Below, piece by piece: positions 50,392-58,523 of a stretch of 64,000 nt of DNA (position 1 is the stretch's first letter; the number at the start of each line of letters is the position of its first letter). The notes under the pieces were generated by a model, which was not told the DNA's origin, did not search any database, and saw nothing but the letters and a program-made list of their open reading frames with translations. This stretch comes from Gudongella sp046224405 (GTDB lineage Bacteria > Bacillota > Clostridia > Tissierellales > Tissierellaceae): assembly GCF_046224405.1 (NCBI RefSeq), contig NZ_JBJXRK010000008.1, positions 1 through 64,000 on the forward strand, given 5' to 3'. Both the position numbers and the translations under genes were made by a program.

Positions 50392-50905
50392 CCAAATTCT
50401 CCTCTCCCATTGCACTCCTAAGTTTATCCATGGCAGTATTGATTCTTGATTTCACAGTTCCAGGGGGAATCTCCAGAAGCTCTGAAATGGAATTGTAATC
50501 CATATCAAGGTAATACCTAAGCCTTATTATTTCCTGATGGTTTTCCTTTAGTTTCCCAAGGTAACGGTCCAGGTCCATCCGATCTTCCCCTCCTGTAAAT
50601 TCTAGAGACTCCTCCTTTACAGCTTCCACAGGAATTGCTCTCTTTCTGCTGTCCAGGCTTCTTCTGCAAAGATTAACCAGGATTGTCTTGCTCCAGGAAA
50701 AGAAACTTTCTTCCTTCCGAAGATTCCTTATATTGTCATAGAGGCTTAGGATCATCTCCTGAACCATATCCTCTGCATCCTGCTGATTTTTCATATAAAC
50801 ATAGGCAAGCCTGTAATAATTGTCCTTTTCCTGAAGGATAAGCTTAAGAAGGGCTTCCTTGTCTCCCTTTTTCGCCTTTTTTACAAGGTATTTCAATTCC
50901 ACCAT
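50375..50905 (-). CDS. ECF sigma-70 factor
   Basis: 176 residues. Region 2 (YRLAYVYMKNQQDAEDMVQEMILSLYDNI) and region 4 (HQEIIRLRYYLDMDYNSISELLEIPPGTVKSRINTAMDKLR) are complete. Paired with the overlapping anti-sigma gene. Start ATG follows TGAGGTGAA. Likely an envelope stress regulator; promoters it would control are not known. Confidence 0.92.
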   Translation of the reverse strand: MVELKYLVKKAKKGDKEALLKLILQEKDNYYRLAYVYMKNQQDAEDMVQEMILSLYDNIRNLRKEESFFSWSKTILVNLCRRSLDSRKRAIPVEAVKEESLEFTGGEDRMDLDRYLGKLKENHQEIIRLRYYLDMDYNSISELLEIPPGTVKSRINTAMDKLRSAMGEENLDEQAR

Positions 50906-50960
50906 TTCACCTCATTTCATCACTAAGAGTATTTGGAGACCAAAAAGGTTCATTTTATTT

Positions 50961-50998
50961 CAGAAAAAAATTTTGCACCTGTACACAGGTGCAAATTT
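50961..50998 (-). terminator. Terminator after the tRNA-binding protein gene
   Basis: TTGCACCTGT/ACAGGTGCAA with a 2-nt loop forms a 10-bp stem, followed on the minus strand by AATTTTTTTC. Confidence 0.85.
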
Positions 50999-51001
50999 AT
51001 C

Positions 51002-51346
51002 CTAGCCTAATATGTCTCCCGGTTGTACCGGCTTGTCTGGAGTTATGAGGACAACTCCACCTTCAGAGTAGGTACCCATTACAAGGATTTCAGACTGAAA
51101 TCCTGCAATGTTCCTGGGAGGAAAATTAACCACCGCAAGTACCTGCTTCCCAATAAGCTCCTGTGGTGTGTAATGCTCTGTTATCTGGGCGCTGGAATTC
51201 TTTTTCCCGATCTCAGGTCCCATGTCCACCACAAGCTTATATGAAGGCTTTCTTGCCTTTTCAAAGGGCTTAGCCTCGATGATTTTCCCAACCCGGATAT
51301 CAAGCTTCAAAAAATCGTCAAAGGTCACCTGACTCTTCTCTGTCAT
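51002..51346 (-). CDS. tRNA-binding domain protein (CsaA/EMAP-like)
   Basis: 114 residues, a single OB-fold tRNA-binding domain: FDDFLKLDIRVGKIIEAKPFEKARKPSYKLVVDMG and NFPPRNIAGFQSEILVMGT. Either a CsaA-like chaperone or a free-standing MetRS C-terminal-type domain. Ends 2 bp before the start of the DHFR-like gene region on the same strand. AAGGTGGTAGG before the ATG. Confidence 0.88.
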   Translation of the reverse strand: MTEKSQVTFDDFLKLDIRVGKIIEAKPFEKARKPSYKLVVDMGPEIGKKNSSAQITEHYTPQELIGKQVLAVVNFPPRNIAGFQSEILVMGTYSEGGVVLITPDKPVQPGDILG

Positions 51347-51347
51347 C

Positions 51348-51857
51348 CTACCACCTTACCCTTTCATAGTTAATGTATCTGTAGTATATGTCATCCTGCC
51401 TATGAACCTCCGATTCCCATACGGCCTCCCAATCATTATCCAGGTCAAGGTTTGGAATGAAGGTGTCGGTAGCCCTGAAATCCTTGAATATCTTGGTTAT
51501 ATAAGCCTTGTTGCAGAAAAGAAGCAGCTGTCTTGCAATTGTTCCTCCGCCTGTTACAAACACCTCCATCTTCTTGTCAGGGTTCACTTCCTTTAAAAGA
51601 GGAAAAAGATCCTCCAGTGAGTTGACTACAAGAAAACCCTCCGGCTTGTAATCCTTGTTTCTGGTTACAAGGATGTTGATCCTGTTAGGTAGGGGCTTCT
51701 GGTCTGGAAGGGCCTGGAGGGTCTTCCTCCCCATTATCACAATATGCCCCTCCGTAATCCTTCTGAACCTGTGCAGGTCCTCCTCTATCTCAACCAGCAT
51801 CTGGCCGTTAAAGCCAATTTTCCAGTTTCCGTCTACAGCAAATATCAAATTCATCAT
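51348..51857 (-). CDS. folA: Dihydrofolate reductase family protein
   Basis: 169 residues. DHFR fold: NLIFAVDGNWKIGFNGQML (substrate loop), DLHRFRRITEGHIVIMGRKTLQALP (GRKT loop for NADPH phosphate), MEVFVTGGGTIARQLL (nucleotide loop). The acidic catalytic residue position in 'MLVEIEEDLHRF' seems shifted but present. GGGGGAAA precedes an ATG pair; the first ATG is given. The gene symbol is probable rather than certain, since some family members act on other pteridines. Confidence 0.85.
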   Translation of the reverse strand: MMNLIFAVDGNWKIGFNGQMLVEIEEDLHRFRRITEGHIVIMGRKTLQALPDQKPLPNRINILVTRNKDYKPEGFLVVNSLEDLFPLLKEVNPDKKMEVFVTGGGTIARQLLLFCNKAYITKIFKDFRATDTFIPNLDLDNDWEAVWESEVHRQDDIYYRYINYERVRW

Positions 51858-51864
51858 TTTCCCC

Positions 51865-52959
51865 CTATGCCTTGAAATTATATATTGGTATTATCCTCTC
51901 CACAACCTCCACAGTTTCATCCAGTCGCTGAAGTATTTCCTCCAGTGGCTTGTATGCAAATGGGCTTTCGTCCAAGGTGCCCTCATGGACAGAGGTCGAG
52001 TAGATTCCTTCCATCAAGCTTCTGAATTCCTCCAGTGATGCCTTCTTCTTTGCATCCCTTCTGCTCCTTAGCCTGCCTGCCCCATGGGGAGCTGAAAAGT
52101 TCCAATCTGCATTTCCCTTGCCCCTTACTAGCAGGGAACCTTCCCTCATATTTATGGGGATTAGCAGGTCTTCTCCCTCATAGGCTGAAATGGCACCTTT
52201 CCTTGTGATGTTGTCCCTGAAGTCGATATAGTTGTGAATAGTGTGGAAGTGCTGAAAATCATCCAGCTTTTCTCCAAAAAATTCCCTAAGGATAATCTCT
52301 GCAATGCCTTCCCTGTTTATTTTAGCATAATTCTGGGCAATTTTCATATCATGAAGATAGTCATCCTTTTCCTTGCCGGTAAGGTAGCAGAGATCCTTTG
52401 GATAATCTCCCTTGCAGGATTTCTGGGCAAGCCTTTGATAATGGTCAGCTATTTGCTTTCCAAGGTTTCTGCTTCCCGAGTGAATTGTAAGATAAAGCAT
52501 TTCCTTTGAATCCCTGCCCAGCTCGATGAAATGGTTTCCCCCTCCCAGGGTCCCCAGACTCCTCTGAAACCTCTCCCTTCCCTTAAGGTGCTTAAGGCAT
52601 TTCAGCTTTTCAATCTCAGGGTCAGTAAACACATTGTCCCTGTGTGTCTTTGTTCCCGATGGGACTTTTTTCCTGATGAACCTGTCCAGTTCCTCCAGTG
52701 GCAATTCCCTGTCTTCCAGCTTCACAAGAAGCATTCCACAGCCAATGTCAACACCAACAATATTTGGAATCACAATATCGCCCATCTGGGCAGTGAGTCC
52801 AATGACACAGCCCATTCCCTGATGGATGTCAGGCATGATTTTAACCTTCTTGTTTTTCATATAGTCCTGGTCAAGAAACCTTTCTATCTGTTCCTTGGCT
52901 CCATCCTCAAGGTTTTCCGTAAAAATTTCAGCCTCTCCATACTTACCATTGATTATCAT
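51865..52959 (-). CDS. RtcB-family RNA ligase
   Basis: 364 residues, shorter than the E. coli-type RtcB of about 400. Motifs: KIMPDIHQGMGCVIG, VGVDIGCGMLL (metal-binding Cys), GTLGGGNHFIEL, LTIHSGSRNLGKQI and FSAPHGAGR, the His that is guanylylated in known enzymes. It joins RNA ends with 3'-phosphate and 5'-OH. No archease gene is next to it. RNA repair or tRNA-related role inferred, in the same strand unit with the tRNA-binding protein and DHFR. Confidence 0.9.
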   Translation of the reverse strand: MIINGKYGEAEIFTENLEDGAKEQIERFLDQDYMKNKKVKIMPDIHQGMGCVIGLTAQMGDIVIPNIVGVDIGCGMLLVKLEDRELPLEELDRFIRKKVPSGTKTHRDNVFTDPEIEKLKCLKHLKGRERFQRSLGTLGGGNHFIELGRDSKEMLYLTIHSGSRNLGKQIADHYQRLAQKSCKGDYPKDLCYLTGKEKDDYLHDMKIAQNYAKINREGIAEIILREFFGEKLDDFQHFHTIHNYIDFRDNITRKGAISAYEGEDLLIPINMREGSLLVRGKGNADWNFSAPHGAGRLRSRRDAKKKASLEEFRSLMEGIYSTSVHEGTLDESPFAYKPLEEILQRLDETVEVVERIIPIYNFKA

Positions 52960-53024
52960 GCTATCACCACCTGTCCTTAATATCTATACCCAAGGTAGTC
53001 CACCCATTGTCACCAAATTGTAAA

Positions 53025-53053
53025 TTGAAACATCCTCCCGGTAGTGCTAGAAT
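53025..53053 (+). promoter_or_regulatory. Candidate sigma-A promoter of the GerMN lipoprotein gene
   Basis: TTGAAA at 53025-53030, a 17-bp spacer, TAGAAT at 53048-53053. A GAAAGGAGC site follows before the ATG at 53099. Confidence 0.65.
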
Positions 53054-53098
53054 TAACATAAGGAAATCTATCAATTTACCTTACGAAAGGAGCAAGCT

Positions 53099-53677
53099 AT
53101 GAAAAAGTTGATTATATTGATGTTTGCATTGATAATGGCAGTTGCTCTTGCAGCCTGTGGAGGTTCACAGGAGCCGGAGGAGCCAGCTGAGCCACCTGCT
53201 GTTGAAGAGCCTGCCCAGGAGCCTGAAGAAGAGCCAGAGGAGCCTCAGGAACAGACTGCAGAAGTGATCCTCTATTTTGCAAACAACGAGTATGTTGAAA
53301 CTGGTGATGAGCAATACGAGTGGATGCTTACGGAAACAAGAACAGTTACCTACGATGATGAGGTGTGTCTTGAGGAGGCCGTTGTAAGGGCCCTTATGGA
53401 AGGACCTGAGGATGATGAGAACCTTAGTACCGGATTCCCGGATTCAGTCCAGCTGATCGGTGTAAGCGTACTTGATGGAACCGCATATGTAAACTTCTCA
53501 AGTGATGGGCTGGGAGGCGGCTCCATGCAGGAAAGCTATGTAATCAGCCAGACGGTTCAATCCCTTGGCGAACTGGGCTCTGTCCAAAGAGTACAGTTCC
53601 TGGTGGACGACCAGGAAGCTGAAAGCCTCATGGGTCATATCAGCATTGAGGACCCCATTGAAGTGACAGTAGAATAG
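53099..53677 (+). CDS. GerMN-domain lipoprotein
   Basis: 192 residues. Lipobox LAACGG (C20), a Glu/Pro-rich linker (about 22-57), then a GerMN domain: EVILYFANNEYVETGDEQYEWMLTETRTV and DGTAYVNFSSDGLGGGSMQES. GerMN domains occur in spore germination and sporulation lipoproteins, and in cell envelope proteins. Single-gene unit with promoter and terminator. Confidence 0.88.
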   Translation: MKKLIILMFALIMAVALAACGGSQEPEEPAEPPAVEEPAQEPEEEPEEPQEQTAEVILYFANNEYVETGDEQYEWMLTETRTVTYDDEVCLEEAVVRALMEGPEDDENLSTGFPDSVQLIGVSVLDGTAYVNFSSDGLGGGSMQESYVISQTVQSLGELGSVQRVQFLVDDQEAESLMGHISIEDPIEVTVE

Positions 53678-53691
53678 TCCAGAAATTCAAT

Positions 53692-53718
53692 AATCCAGGC
53701 AAAGGCCTGGATTATTTT
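53692..53718 (+). terminator. Terminator after the GerMN lipoprotein gene
   Basis: AATCCAGGC and GCCTGGATT with a short loop, then ATTTTTAT. Confidence 0.85.
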
Positions 53719-54569
53719 TATGCTATGATTATTCTTATTCTGTTTCCTGACGGGTCCTCAGTGAAGAGTACCCCATCCTCAATTTCAGCCTTATAGTTTC
53801 CTTGCTTAAGCTCTTCAAATATCTTCTTCTGGGCTTCCCCATCCGGTGCTGCAAGGGTGTAGTATCTCAGTCCCGTTGCATTTTCAGGAGCGGCCTTTGC
53901 TCCTTTGCCGTTCCATACGTTAAGGCCAATGTGATGATGGTAGCCACCGGTTGAAATGAAGTTTGCTGAGCCTGCCATTTGGGCAACCCTCTTAAATCCA
54001 ATCCTCCTGTAGTAGCTAAATGCCTCCTCCAGATCACCTACATGCAGGTGCATGTGTCCAAGTTTTGTCCCTTCAGGCATTCCTGTCCAGTCCAAATCCC
54101 TTCCAAGCTCCATCAGCCCCCTGAAATCCAGGGGATCCGTACCCATGAGGACCTGGTCTCCGTCCCACTCCCATTGGCTATCTGGAACATCCGCATAGAC
54201 CTCAATTCCATTGTCCTCGGGATCCTGCAGATAAAGAGCCTCGCTGACCTCGTGGTCCGCACCACCGGTTAAGGGAACGTTATTATCCCTTAGGTGGTTT
54301 ATGAAGCTCCCCAGATGCTTTCTGTCCGGAAGAAGTATCGCGAAGTGGTAGAGTCCCGACCTTCTTGGAGGCTTCTGGATCACATTTTCTGGCCTCTCCA
54401 AGGTCAGAATTCTTCTTCCTGATGTGCCAAGATGGACAACATCATCCTTCTTTTCAAGTATTTCAAACCCCATGCTGTCCCTGTAAAACCTGGTCATCTT
54501 TTCCATATCCATTACATTAAGGCTTAGGTTCAATGGATATATCAATGGATCTGTGTGAAATTTATTCAT
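53718..54569 (-). CDS. VOC-family dioxygenase-like protein
   Basis: 283 residues with repeated vicinal oxygen chelate modules: MEKMTRFYRDSMGFEILEKKDD, GLYHFAILLPDRKHLGSFINHL, LGHMHLHVGDLEEAFSYYRRIGF and GGYHHHIGLNVWNG. It resembles the CatE/catechol 2,3-dioxygenase-like branch with metal-binding His residues in place. ATG 54569 follows AAGGTGATAAAT; the frame start three codons upstream is weaker. Substrate unknown. Confidence 0.82.
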   Translation of the reverse strand: MNKFHTDPLIYPLNLSLNVMDMEKMTRFYRDSMGFEILEKKDDVVHLGTSGRRILTLERPENVIQKPPRRSGLYHFAILLPDRKHLGSFINHLRDNNVPLTGGADHEVSEALYLQDPEDNGIEVYADVPDSQWEWDGDQVLMGTDPLDFRGLMELGRDLDWTGMPEGTKLGHMHLHVGDLEEAFSYYRRIGFKRVAQMAGSANFISTGGYHHHIGLNVWNGKGAKAAPENATGLRYYTLAAPDGEAQKKIFEELKQGNYKAEIEDGVLFTEDPSGNRIRIIIA

Positions 54570-54632
54570 ATTTATCACCTTCTATATGTTAGTGGTGTTT
54601 ATTTACCCAAGGCAGGAAATATTAAACTCTTA

Positions 54633-54833
54633 TCATTGCCCCCACCATGTTCTATACACCACATAGGGTATTATTGCAAATATGAATACAAATTCCCTGG
54701 GTGCGTAGACGAAATCTCCCGTAAGCCAGAAAAGCACCGCGAACCTGTCTGGAAGAACCAGGTATAAAAGACCCAGGACAGCCAAGGAAATGACCAGCAC
54801 CAATATTCCTTTCCTGTTCTTCACCCTTCTCAC
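54633..54833 (-). CDS. Unknown small membrane protein, two TM segments
   Basis: 66 residues: a basic N-terminus, then GILVLVISLAVLGLLYLVLP and FVFIFAIIPYVVYRTWWG. It lies 11 bp after the stop of the antiporter gene (on the minus strand) and may be made from the same transcript. No family recognised. Confidence 0.55.
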   Translation of the reverse strand: MRRVKNRKGILVLVISLAVLGLLYLVLPDRFAVLFWLTGDFVYAPREFVFIFAIIPYVVYRTWWGQ

Positions 54834-54844
54834 TCCTTCGGTCT

Positions 54845-56029
54845 CTAGTCAGTCAATGTGCTAAGATACCTCTTCATGTATCTTATACCCACCGCTCCCA
54901 AGGGAGCTGTCAGAACAATGGAAAGAACAGCCATGGACAAGATCACATCTCCCCCTTGTACTCCATAGGCAAGGGGCACAGCGCCTATGGCAGCCTGAAC
55001 AGTGGCCTTTGGGGTATAGGCAACAGCGCAGAACAGCTTTTCCTTACTGTTAAGGTCAGTTCCCAAAAGAGCTATATAGACTCCAAGTGACCTTAGTAAA
55101 AGTCCGGCAGCAATTATGATAATCCCCACTCCCCCTGCATTCAGGGTTACCCCAAGATCCACCTGTGCTCCAACAAGGACAAAGAGAAGTATTTCCGCAA
55201 GTATCCAAATCTTGTTGAACTTTACAGACAGCCTCTTTGCAACTATTCCCCTTTTCAAGAGGATTGCAAAACCGATTGTCATGACTCCAAGAAATCCCGA
55301 GAAGGGAACAGTCTCCTTTATCAAATCCTCAAATCCCATAAGGACTATAGCAGCACCAAGTATCATCAGGACCTTTTTTGTGTCTCTAATATGGTGGGTC
55401 TCAAAAATTCTTACAAATACAAGTCCAACAACGAATCCCACGCCAATCCCCGTCAAGATAGAAATCGGTATGGTCATCATCTGGAACCCAAGATTAATAT
55501 CCTTTCCCCCATATAGACCGAGAAAGCTGGTGAAGATTGTTATTGCAACAATATCATCAAGGGAGGCCCCTGCCAGTATCAATGTTGGTATGTTTTTATC
55601 CTCTCCCCTTCTTTCATCCTTCATCTGCAGCATTGCTGGTACAACTACCGCAGGTGAAACGGCGGCAATTATAAATCCCATTATCCCACCCTGGATCAGT
55701 GAAAAATCGAATAATACCGTTGAGACCAGCATTACAGTTGCACCTTCAAGAACTCCAGGGATAAAGCTAAGTCCCAAAGCTGGCCTGCCTACCTTTTTAA
55801 GTACATCCCAATCCAGTCCAAGGCCTGCCCTTAAAAGTATTATTATCAGTGCTATTTCCCTGAAGTCCGCAGATACCCTCATAAGCTCCGGACTCATCAG
55901 ATCCAGTCCGCTTGGACCCATCATTATTCCCACAAGTAGCATACCCAAGAGTCCCGGTAGCCTTAACTTCTCCATTATCCAGTTGGCCGCAAGACCAAGT
56001 ATCGTTATTATTCCCAAACTGGTTGCCAT
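54845..56029 (-). CDS. Cation:proton antiporter (CPA family) under fluoride riboswitch control
   Basis: 394 residues with about twelve membrane segments. CPA (KefB/NhaP-like) features: LPGLLGMLLVGIMMGPSG, ALIIILLRAGLGLDWDVLK and IPTLILAGASLDDIVAITIFTSFLG, where the Asp-Asp pair is the usual ion-binding position. ATG 56029 has a near-perfect AGAGGAGGAAACT site. A fluoride riboswitch directly upstream suggests that the protein helps cells cope with fluoride, as known for some riboswitch-linked antiporters. Other CPA roles remain possible. Confidence 0.88.
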   Translation of the reverse strand: MATSLGIITILGLAANWIMEKLRLPGLLGMLLVGIMMGPSGLDLMSPELMRVSADFREIALIIILLRAGLGLDWDVLKKVGRPALGLSFIPGVLEGATVMLVSTVLFDFSLIQGGIMGFIIAAVSPAVVVPAMLQMKDERRGEDKNIPTLILAGASLDDIVAITIFTSFLGLYGGKDINLGFQMMTIPISILTGIGVGFVVGLVFVRIFETHHIRDTKKVLMILGAAIVLMGFEDLIKETVPFSGFLGVMTIGFAILLKRGIVAKRLSVKFNKIWILAEILLFVLVGAQVDLGVTLNAGGVGIIIIAAGLLLRSLGVYIALLGTDLNSKEKLFCAVAYTPKATVQAAIGAVPLAYGVQGGDVILSMAVLSIVLTAPLGAVGIRYMKRYLSTLTD

Positions 56030-56052
56030 AGTTTCCTCCTCTAAATTGACAT

Positions 56053-56137
56053 AAAAAAACTCCCGCCAGGGACTCATTTAAAGTCCCGGGCAGGAGTCAT
56101 TAGCCGAAGCAGTCAATGGTGAACCCCATCACCTATT
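56053..56137 (-). promoter_or_regulatory. Fluoride riboswitch (crcB motif) with terminator
   Basis: Read on the minus strand, the aptamer has GGTGATGGGGTTCACC, then a CTGCTTCGGC hairpin and TAATGACTCCTGC, the core pattern of the crcB/fluoride RNA. The last part (ACTCCTGCC...) also pairs with GGCGGGAGT downstream to form a terminator (56059-56098) followed by seven T. So ligand binding would prevent the terminator and turn the antiporter gene on. It lies 24 nt before the antiporter ATG. Confidence 0.88.
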
Positions 56138-56156
56138 ATCATTTGTTTCATGTATG

Positions 56157-56186
56157 ATTATAACCTTTAAAGTGTCCAAAGGTCAA
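56157..56186 (-). promoter_or_regulatory. Promoter of the fluoride-riboswitch transcript
   Basis: On the minus strand TTGACC (56181-56186) and TATAAT (56157-56162) are separated by 18 bp. The expected start lies about 12 nt before the aptamer. Confidence 0.75.
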
Positions 56187-57041
56187 TTATAATATTCTTT
56201 TCGCACCTTCGTTCTCAAGTTTGTGTCTGTACACTTTCCAGCTTGGAAATTCCTTTCCTATGAACTTGGAGACATTGTCAAATACCTGGTCGTCCCCCTC
56301 CTTGGCAATGCACATGATTGTTGAGCCTGCTCCACTTAGGTATGAACCTAGAACCCCCAATTCCTGTGACTCGGCCATTACCTTGTCAAAGCCCGGAATC
56401 AGGTCCCCCCTGTAGGGCTGGTGCATCTTATCCTGAAATCCTATTCTGATCATCTCATCCTGTCCTGTCATAAGGGCAGATACAAGGAGGGTTGCACGAC
56501 TTACATTGTAAATGGCATCCTTTCTAGGAATTCCTTCGGGCAAGGCCGCCCTTGCCTTCTCAGTGGGAAGGTGATAATCAGGGACAATGGTTATAAAATC
56601 ATAGCTGTTCTTTAGGGGGATCCTGATGCTGTACACCTCTCCCTCCTCCATGGCCGAGATCACAACACCTCCAAGTAGAGCCGGTGTGACATTATCCGGA
56701 TGACCTTCCATGTAGGTTGCAATCCTTAAGATATCCTTTCTTTCAAGAGGACAACCCAGCACTTCATTGGCACCCATCATCCCTCCGATTATACATGCGG
56801 AGGATGATCCAAGACCTCTTGCAATTGGAATTTCAGCATCTATTTTTATCTCAACAGGCTCAGGCTCCCTTCCAAGATGCTCAAAAACCATGTTGTAGCC
56901 TTGATGAACCATTGAATCTATCTTTGTTGACCCGGCATTTGGCTTAAATGAAAATTCATTGTACCTGTCTATTGCAAGGCCCATGACATCGAAGCCTGGT
57001 CCCAGATTTGCACTTGTTGCCGGTACTCTTATCCTAACCAT
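56187..57041 (-). CDS. thrB: Homoserine kinase
   Basis: 284 residues, GHMP kinase. VPATSANLGPGFDVMGLAI at the start and the ATP loop PIARGLGSSSACIIGG. Phosphorylates homoserine, the last-but-one step to threonine. It starts directly after the thrC stop; the ribosome binding site AGGAGGTGAAATAA includes the end of thrC. Last gene of the threonine operon. Confidence 0.95.
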   Translation of the reverse strand: MVRIRVPATSANLGPGFDVMGLAIDRYNEFSFKPNAGSTKIDSMVHQGYNMVFEHLGREPEPVEIKIDAEIPIARGLGSSSACIIGGMMGANEVLGCPLERKDILRIATYMEGHPDNVTPALLGGVVISAMEEGEVYSIRIPLKNSYDFITIVPDYHLPTEKARAALPEGIPRKDAIYNVSRATLLVSALMTGQDEMIRIGFQDKMHQPYRGDLIPGFDKVMAESQELGVLGSYLSGAGSTIMCIAKEGDDQVFDNVSKFIGKEFPSWKVYRHKLENEGAKRIL

Positions 57042-58514
57042 TTATTTCACCTCCTGAAGAAGCTTAAGGATCATGTCCCTCATCTCTTCTTTTTTACATA
57101 CATTTCCATGAAGAACAGGAAGGGTTTCCAGTTCCCTTACCTGAATTGGTATTTCAACATCCATAGCCTTGGCAACCATGCCGATTCCCGTAAAAAGGTC
57201 CTGCGGGACATCTTTTCCCATTGAAGAAATTACCTTTTCAGGAAACTTGAAGGGGCTGGCTGTTGATGCCACTATTGTAGGCTTTGAGTCTCCAGTCTCC
57301 TTTAGATACTTCCTGTACACGCTGTAGGCAACAGCCGTATGGGGATCCATCACATAGCCTTCCTTGTCATACAAATCCCTGATGCTTGAAGCAACCTCTT
57401 CCTCGGTTGCAAATTCTCCGTATATTTCCTCTTTGCTGAAATCTGACCATGTAAAGTATCCTTCTCTTGTGAGTCCTTCCATCATCATTCTAACCGCTTC
57501 ATGATCATTCCCTGAAATGTGGAAGAGGAATCTTTCCAGGTTGCTTGATACCAGTATGTCCATTGAGGGTGAGGATGTCAGAAGAAGGTCTCTCCTCCTG
57601 TCATAGGTTCCGGTTTCAAAGAAATCAGTGAGGACCTTGTTGTCGTTTGAAGAGCATATTAGCCTGTCAATTGGAAGTCCCATCATCTTTGCGTAGTATG
57701 CCGCCAGTATGTTCCCAAAGTTTCCTGTGGGAACAACAATGTTGATTTCCTGCCCAGCCTCTATCCTTCCATCCCTAAGGAGCTCCAGATAGCCGTATAC
57801 ATAATAGACAACCTGAGGGATCAGTCTGCCTATGTTGATAGAATTGGCTGAGGAAAGTACATAGCCTTCCTTTTTTAGCTCATTGTTGTATTCCTGGTCT
57901 CCAAATATATCCTTGATTCCCTTCTGGGCGTCGTCAAAGTTTCCTTCTATGGCCAGGACATGGGTGTTTTCTCCCCTTTGAGTTATCATCTGCAGCCTTT
58001 GAAGCTGACTTACCCCTCCCTTTGGATAGAAGACAAGCACATTCACTCCCGGCACATCTCTGAAGCCCTCAAGTGCAGCTTTCCCAGTATCTCCTGAGGT
58101 TGCTGCAAGGACCACAACCTCCTCCTCTATTCCCTTGTTATGGAGGGCAAACCTCATAAGGTAGGGGAGTATCGTCAGGGCCATATCCTTAAAAGCAAGG
58201 GTTGGTCCATGAAAAAGCTCAAGGAAATTCACTCCACCCTTTTCCACAAGCCTTACTGGCTCTCTGTTTCCAAACTTGTCACCATAAGCCCCGTTTACAG
58301 CCTCATCAAGGTCATCCTCCGGGTAGTCGTCAAAATACATCCCAAGGATCAGCTTGGCTAACTCCTTGTATGTCAAACCCTTCATATCTTCAAGCTTTGG
58401 AAGGGCCGGAAAGCTTTCCGGCACGAAAAGGCCACCGTCCTCTGCTATTCCCTTAATTATGGCCTCCATGGAAAAGACCGAATTATCCTGGTTTCTAGTA
58501 CTGTAATATCTCAT
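57042..58514 (-). CDS. thrC: Threonine synthase
   Basis: 490 residues, long threonine synthase form. The PLP lysine is in FHGPTLAFKDMALT. VLAATSGDTGKAALEGF and PTGNFGNILAAYYAKMMGLPI are the phosphate and substrate loops. Makes threonine from O-phosphohomoserine. Linked by 9 bp to hom upstream. Confidence 0.95.
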   Translation of the reverse strand: MRYYSTRNQDNSVFSMEAIIKGIAEDGGLFVPESFPALPKLEDMKGLTYKELAKLILGMYFDDYPEDDLDEAVNGAYGDKFGNREPVRLVEKGGVNFLELFHGPTLAFKDMALTILPYLMRFALHNKGIEEEVVVLAATSGDTGKAALEGFRDVPGVNVLVFYPKGGVSQLQRLQMITQRGENTHVLAIEGNFDDAQKGIKDIFGDQEYNNELKKEGYVLSSANSINIGRLIPQVVYYVYGYLELLRDGRIEAGQEINIVVPTGNFGNILAAYYAKMMGLPIDRLICSSNDNKVLTDFFETGTYDRRRDLLLTSSPSMDILVSSNLERFLFHISGNDHEAVRMMMEGLTREGYFTWSDFSKEEIYGEFATEEEVASSIRDLYDKEGYVMDPHTAVAYSVYRKYLKETGDSKPTIVASTASPFKFPEKVISSMGKDVPQDLFTGIGMVAKAMDVEIPIQVRELETLPVLHGNVCKKEEMRDMILKLLQEVK

Positions 58515-58523
58515 CTTATCCTC

